Assembly: GCA_019137115.1 (NCBI GenBank)
Contig: JAGVSV010000158.1
Location: 1-7,599, forward strand
Source of the DNA: Bacillota bacterium
GTDB taxonomy: Bacteria > Bacillota > Clostridia > Christensenellales > Aristaeellaceae
Direction of reading: 5' to 3'
Length of the DNA stretch: 7,599 nucleotides
Below, in pieces: positions 6,606-7,599 of this stretch. The position numbers and the translations under genes were made by a program. The number at the start of each line of letters is the position of its first letter. The stretch's first letter is position 1. Below the pieces are notes generated by a model that saw only the letters and a program-made list of their open reading frames with translations, searched no databases and was not told the origin of the DNA.

Positions 6606-7313
6606 CTACAGGGCGTAGTCCGCCCTGCATCGGGTCAGGTGGTTGTGCATGGCCTGGCGCGCCGCCCCGGCATCGCCGGTGGCCAGCGCCTTGACGATCA
6701 GCTTGTGGTTCTTGATGCCCCGGTCGTTGCCCTTAGGGTCGGCAACCGCAGGCTCCATCAGCGCAAAGAACAGCTCCCTCAGCGAGCCCAGAAAGTAGGG
6801 GATCAGCGGGTTGCCGGACAGCTGCGCGATCCTAAGATGAAACGCGTAGTCGTTCTCCATGCGGGCCGCGTGATCCGCCCGCGCGGCCTCGGTCTGCGCG
6901 ACCAGCGCGGAAAGCTGGGCCAGGTCGGTTTCACTCACGCGGGGGGCGGCCAGCGCGCAGGCGGCGGGCTCCAGCACCAGCCGCAGCCCGTACACATGGG
7001 TTAAATCCACGCTGTCCATTGTGACCACGCGCTGCAGCACCGATGCCAGCGCACCGGCGTCCGGCTTTTCCACAAACACGCCCTCGCCGTTGCGCACGGA
7101 CACCAGCCGACGCTCCTTTAATAGCTTCAATGCCTCGCGCACTACAGGACGGCTGACCGAAAAGCCATGGGCCAGTTCCTGCTCGCTGGGCAGCTTGCTG
7201 CCCAATGCGGCCGGGTTGTCCAGGATCTGCCTTTCCAGCGAGTCGGCCACCTGCTCATACAGGTTGGCGCGCCCCAGCCCGAAGGATACCTGCATGGGTG
7301 TCCGGTCGCTCAC
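6606..7313 (-). CDS. GntR-family transcriptional regulator, FadR/FCD subfamily (likely uronate-operon regulator)
   Basis: A 235-residue two-domain regulator. Residues about 18-82 form the GntR winged helix-turn-helix: LYEQVADSLERQI, then KLPSEQELAHGFSVSRPVVREALKLLKERRLVSVRNGEGVFV. Residues about 100-230 form an FCD ligand-binding domain with candidate metal ligands Asp155, His159 (ENDYAFH), His203 and His225. FCD regulators such as ExuR, UxuR and LldR bind carboxylic or uronate effectors. The operon position suggests that a pathway intermediate (KDG, KDPG or DKII) releases it from DNA, which is an inference. I chose the GTG at 7311-7313, which has AAAGGA 6 bases upstream and overlaps the cupin stop as GTGA. 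An in-frame extension from 7430 lies inside the cupin gene and gives a non-conserved peptide, and the internal Met7 lacks a ribosome site. No operator can be named from this window. Confidence 0.93.
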   Translation of the reverse strand: MSDRTPMQVSFGLGRANLYEQVADSLERQILDNPAALGSKLPSEQELAHGFSVSRPVVREALKLLKERRLVSVRNGEGVFVEKPDAGALASVLQRVVTMDSVDLTHVYGLRLVLEPAACALAAPRVSETDLAQLSALVAQTEAARADHAARMENDYAFHLRIAQLSGNPLIPYFLGSLRELFFALMEPAVADPKGNDRGIKNHKLIVKALATGDAGAARQAMHNHLTRCRADYAL

Positions 7314-7599
7314 AGGAAATCCTTTCGCGCGGGTGAAAACATGTCCAGGATCCTTCCCTTTTCCAGGCACACGGTGCTGTGGGTAACGCCGGACGCAAAG
7401 CTGATCACATCGCCCGGCCCGACCTGACACGTTTCGCCATCGTTGGTAAAGGCAAAACGCCCCTCCAGGATATACGTCTGCTGGTCGTGTTCGTGCTGAT
7501 GCGCGGCGCCCACCGCGCCTTTTTCAAACGTGAGCTCCACCATCATCAGCCGGTCGGTGTGCGCCCTGATGCGGCGCATGACGCCCGGATCGGCCTGCA
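7310..7599 (-). CDS. kdgF: KdgF-type cupin (unsaturated uronate ring-opening), 5' end outside window
   Basis: A small single-domain cupin missing its N-terminus. The frame stays open to the window edge, and the ATG at 7577-7579 lies inside the conserved VMRRIRAHTD strand, so the true start is probably some 20 codons further out. Numbering from that Met, cupin motif 1 supplies His27, His29 and Gln34, where many cupins have Glu. Motif 2 (GPGDVISFASGVTHSTV) supplies His67. The C-terminal part has Asp79, Phe81 and Arg85. From memory, KdgF of Yersinia uses His46, His48, Gln53 and His87 as metal ligands and Asp102, Phe104 and Arg108 near the catalytic site; the spacing here agrees within one residue. 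KdgF converts 4,5-unsaturated galacturonate or related uronates to linear DKI, the substrate of the KduI encoded two genes downstream. Its stop codon overlaps the regulator start (GTGA). A generic cupin with another role is the alternative. Confidence 0.8.
   Translation of the reverse strand, partial: QADPGVMRRIRAHTDRLMMVELTFEKGAVGAAHQHEHDQQTYILEGRFAFTNDGETCQVGPGDVISFASGVTHSTVCLEKGRILDMFSPARKDFL
7320..7325 (-). promoter_or_regulatory. Shine-Dalgarno deciding the GTG start of the GntR regulator
   Basis: AAAGGA on the minus strand, 6 bases before the GTG at 7311-7313 and inside the last codons of the cupin gene. It is weaker than the AGGAGG sites of the enzyme genes, and with the GTG start it suggests that the regulator is translated less than its neighbours. 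Confidence 0.65.

Noticed and set aside
5673..7004. Plus-strand open frame (443 codons) opposite kduI and the regulator gene
   Set aside because: It has the same antisense composition with no domain, and both genes on the other strand have full-length, motif-complete products.
7314..7430. N-terminal extension of the GntR regulator by 39 residues
   Set aside because: The stretch lies within the cupin gene in another frame and has no family resemblance. The GTG at 7311-7313 has a Shine-Dalgarno and a typical 4-base overlap.
7577..7579. ATG as the real start of the cupin gene
   Set aside because: It sits inside a conserved first strand of the family, has no ribosome site upstream, and the frame stays open to the window edge.
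1..7599. CRISPR array, insertion sequence, tRNA, riboswitch or phage genes
   Set aside because: No direct repeat series, transposase, cloverleaf or phage-like product was seen. Coding sequence covers nearly the whole window and leaves no gap large enough for a riboswitch.

Overview
The window is GC-rich bacterial DNA with strong AGGAGG-type Shine-Dalgarno sites and very tight gene packing. Gene content and style suggest a high-GC member of the Bacillota (Clostridia, gut- or rumen-type). This is inferred from the style and from family resemblance; there is no rRNA or marker gene to prove it.

Layout: positions 1-660 (+) hold the 3' part of an alpha/beta-hydrolase gene whose start lies outside the window. 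It converges, with 3 bases between the stop codons, on a run of seven genes that fills the rest of the window on the minus strand. In transcription order these are: a KdgF-type cupin (5' end cut by the window edge at 7599), a GntR/FCD regulator, kduI, a KduD/IdnO-type short-chain dehydrogenase, a KDPG aldolase fused to a C-terminal VOC (glyoxalase-like) domain, the PfkB-family KDG kinase kdgK, and a GH31 alpha-xylosidase (yicI type). Gaps are 34 bases or less and two junctions overlap, so one operon is likely. Its promoter and first gene(s) lie beyond the right edge. No non-coding stretch exceeds about 35 bases, and there are no tRNA or rRNA genes, mobile elements or CRISPR arrays.

Function: five genes form an unbroken route for unsaturated uronates, the products of pectin or glycosaminoglycan lyases. 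KdgF opens the 4,5-unsaturated uronate to 5-keto-4-deoxyuronate (DKI), KduI isomerises it to 2,5-diketo-3-deoxygluconate (DKII), and the dehydrogenase reduces that to 2-keto-3-deoxygluconate (KDG). KdgK phosphorylates KDG to KDPG, and the aldolase splits KDPG to pyruvate and glyceraldehyde 3-phosphate. The GntR regulator inside the operon is the obvious candidate controller. The distal alpha-xylosidase adds a hemicellulose (xyloglucan oligosaccharide) activity, which points to plant cell wall feeding. No lyase, transporter or saturated-uronate gene (uxaC, uxuA, uxaB) is in view.

Most of this is a recognisable pathway. The least explained element is the VOC-like domain fused to the KDPG aldolase, which keeps three candidate metal ligands but seems to have His in place of the usual last Glu. 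Secondary points are the SDR subtype, the alpha-xylosidase in a uronate operon, the stop codons built into the next gene's Shine-Dalgarno, and a hairpin covering both convergent stop codons.
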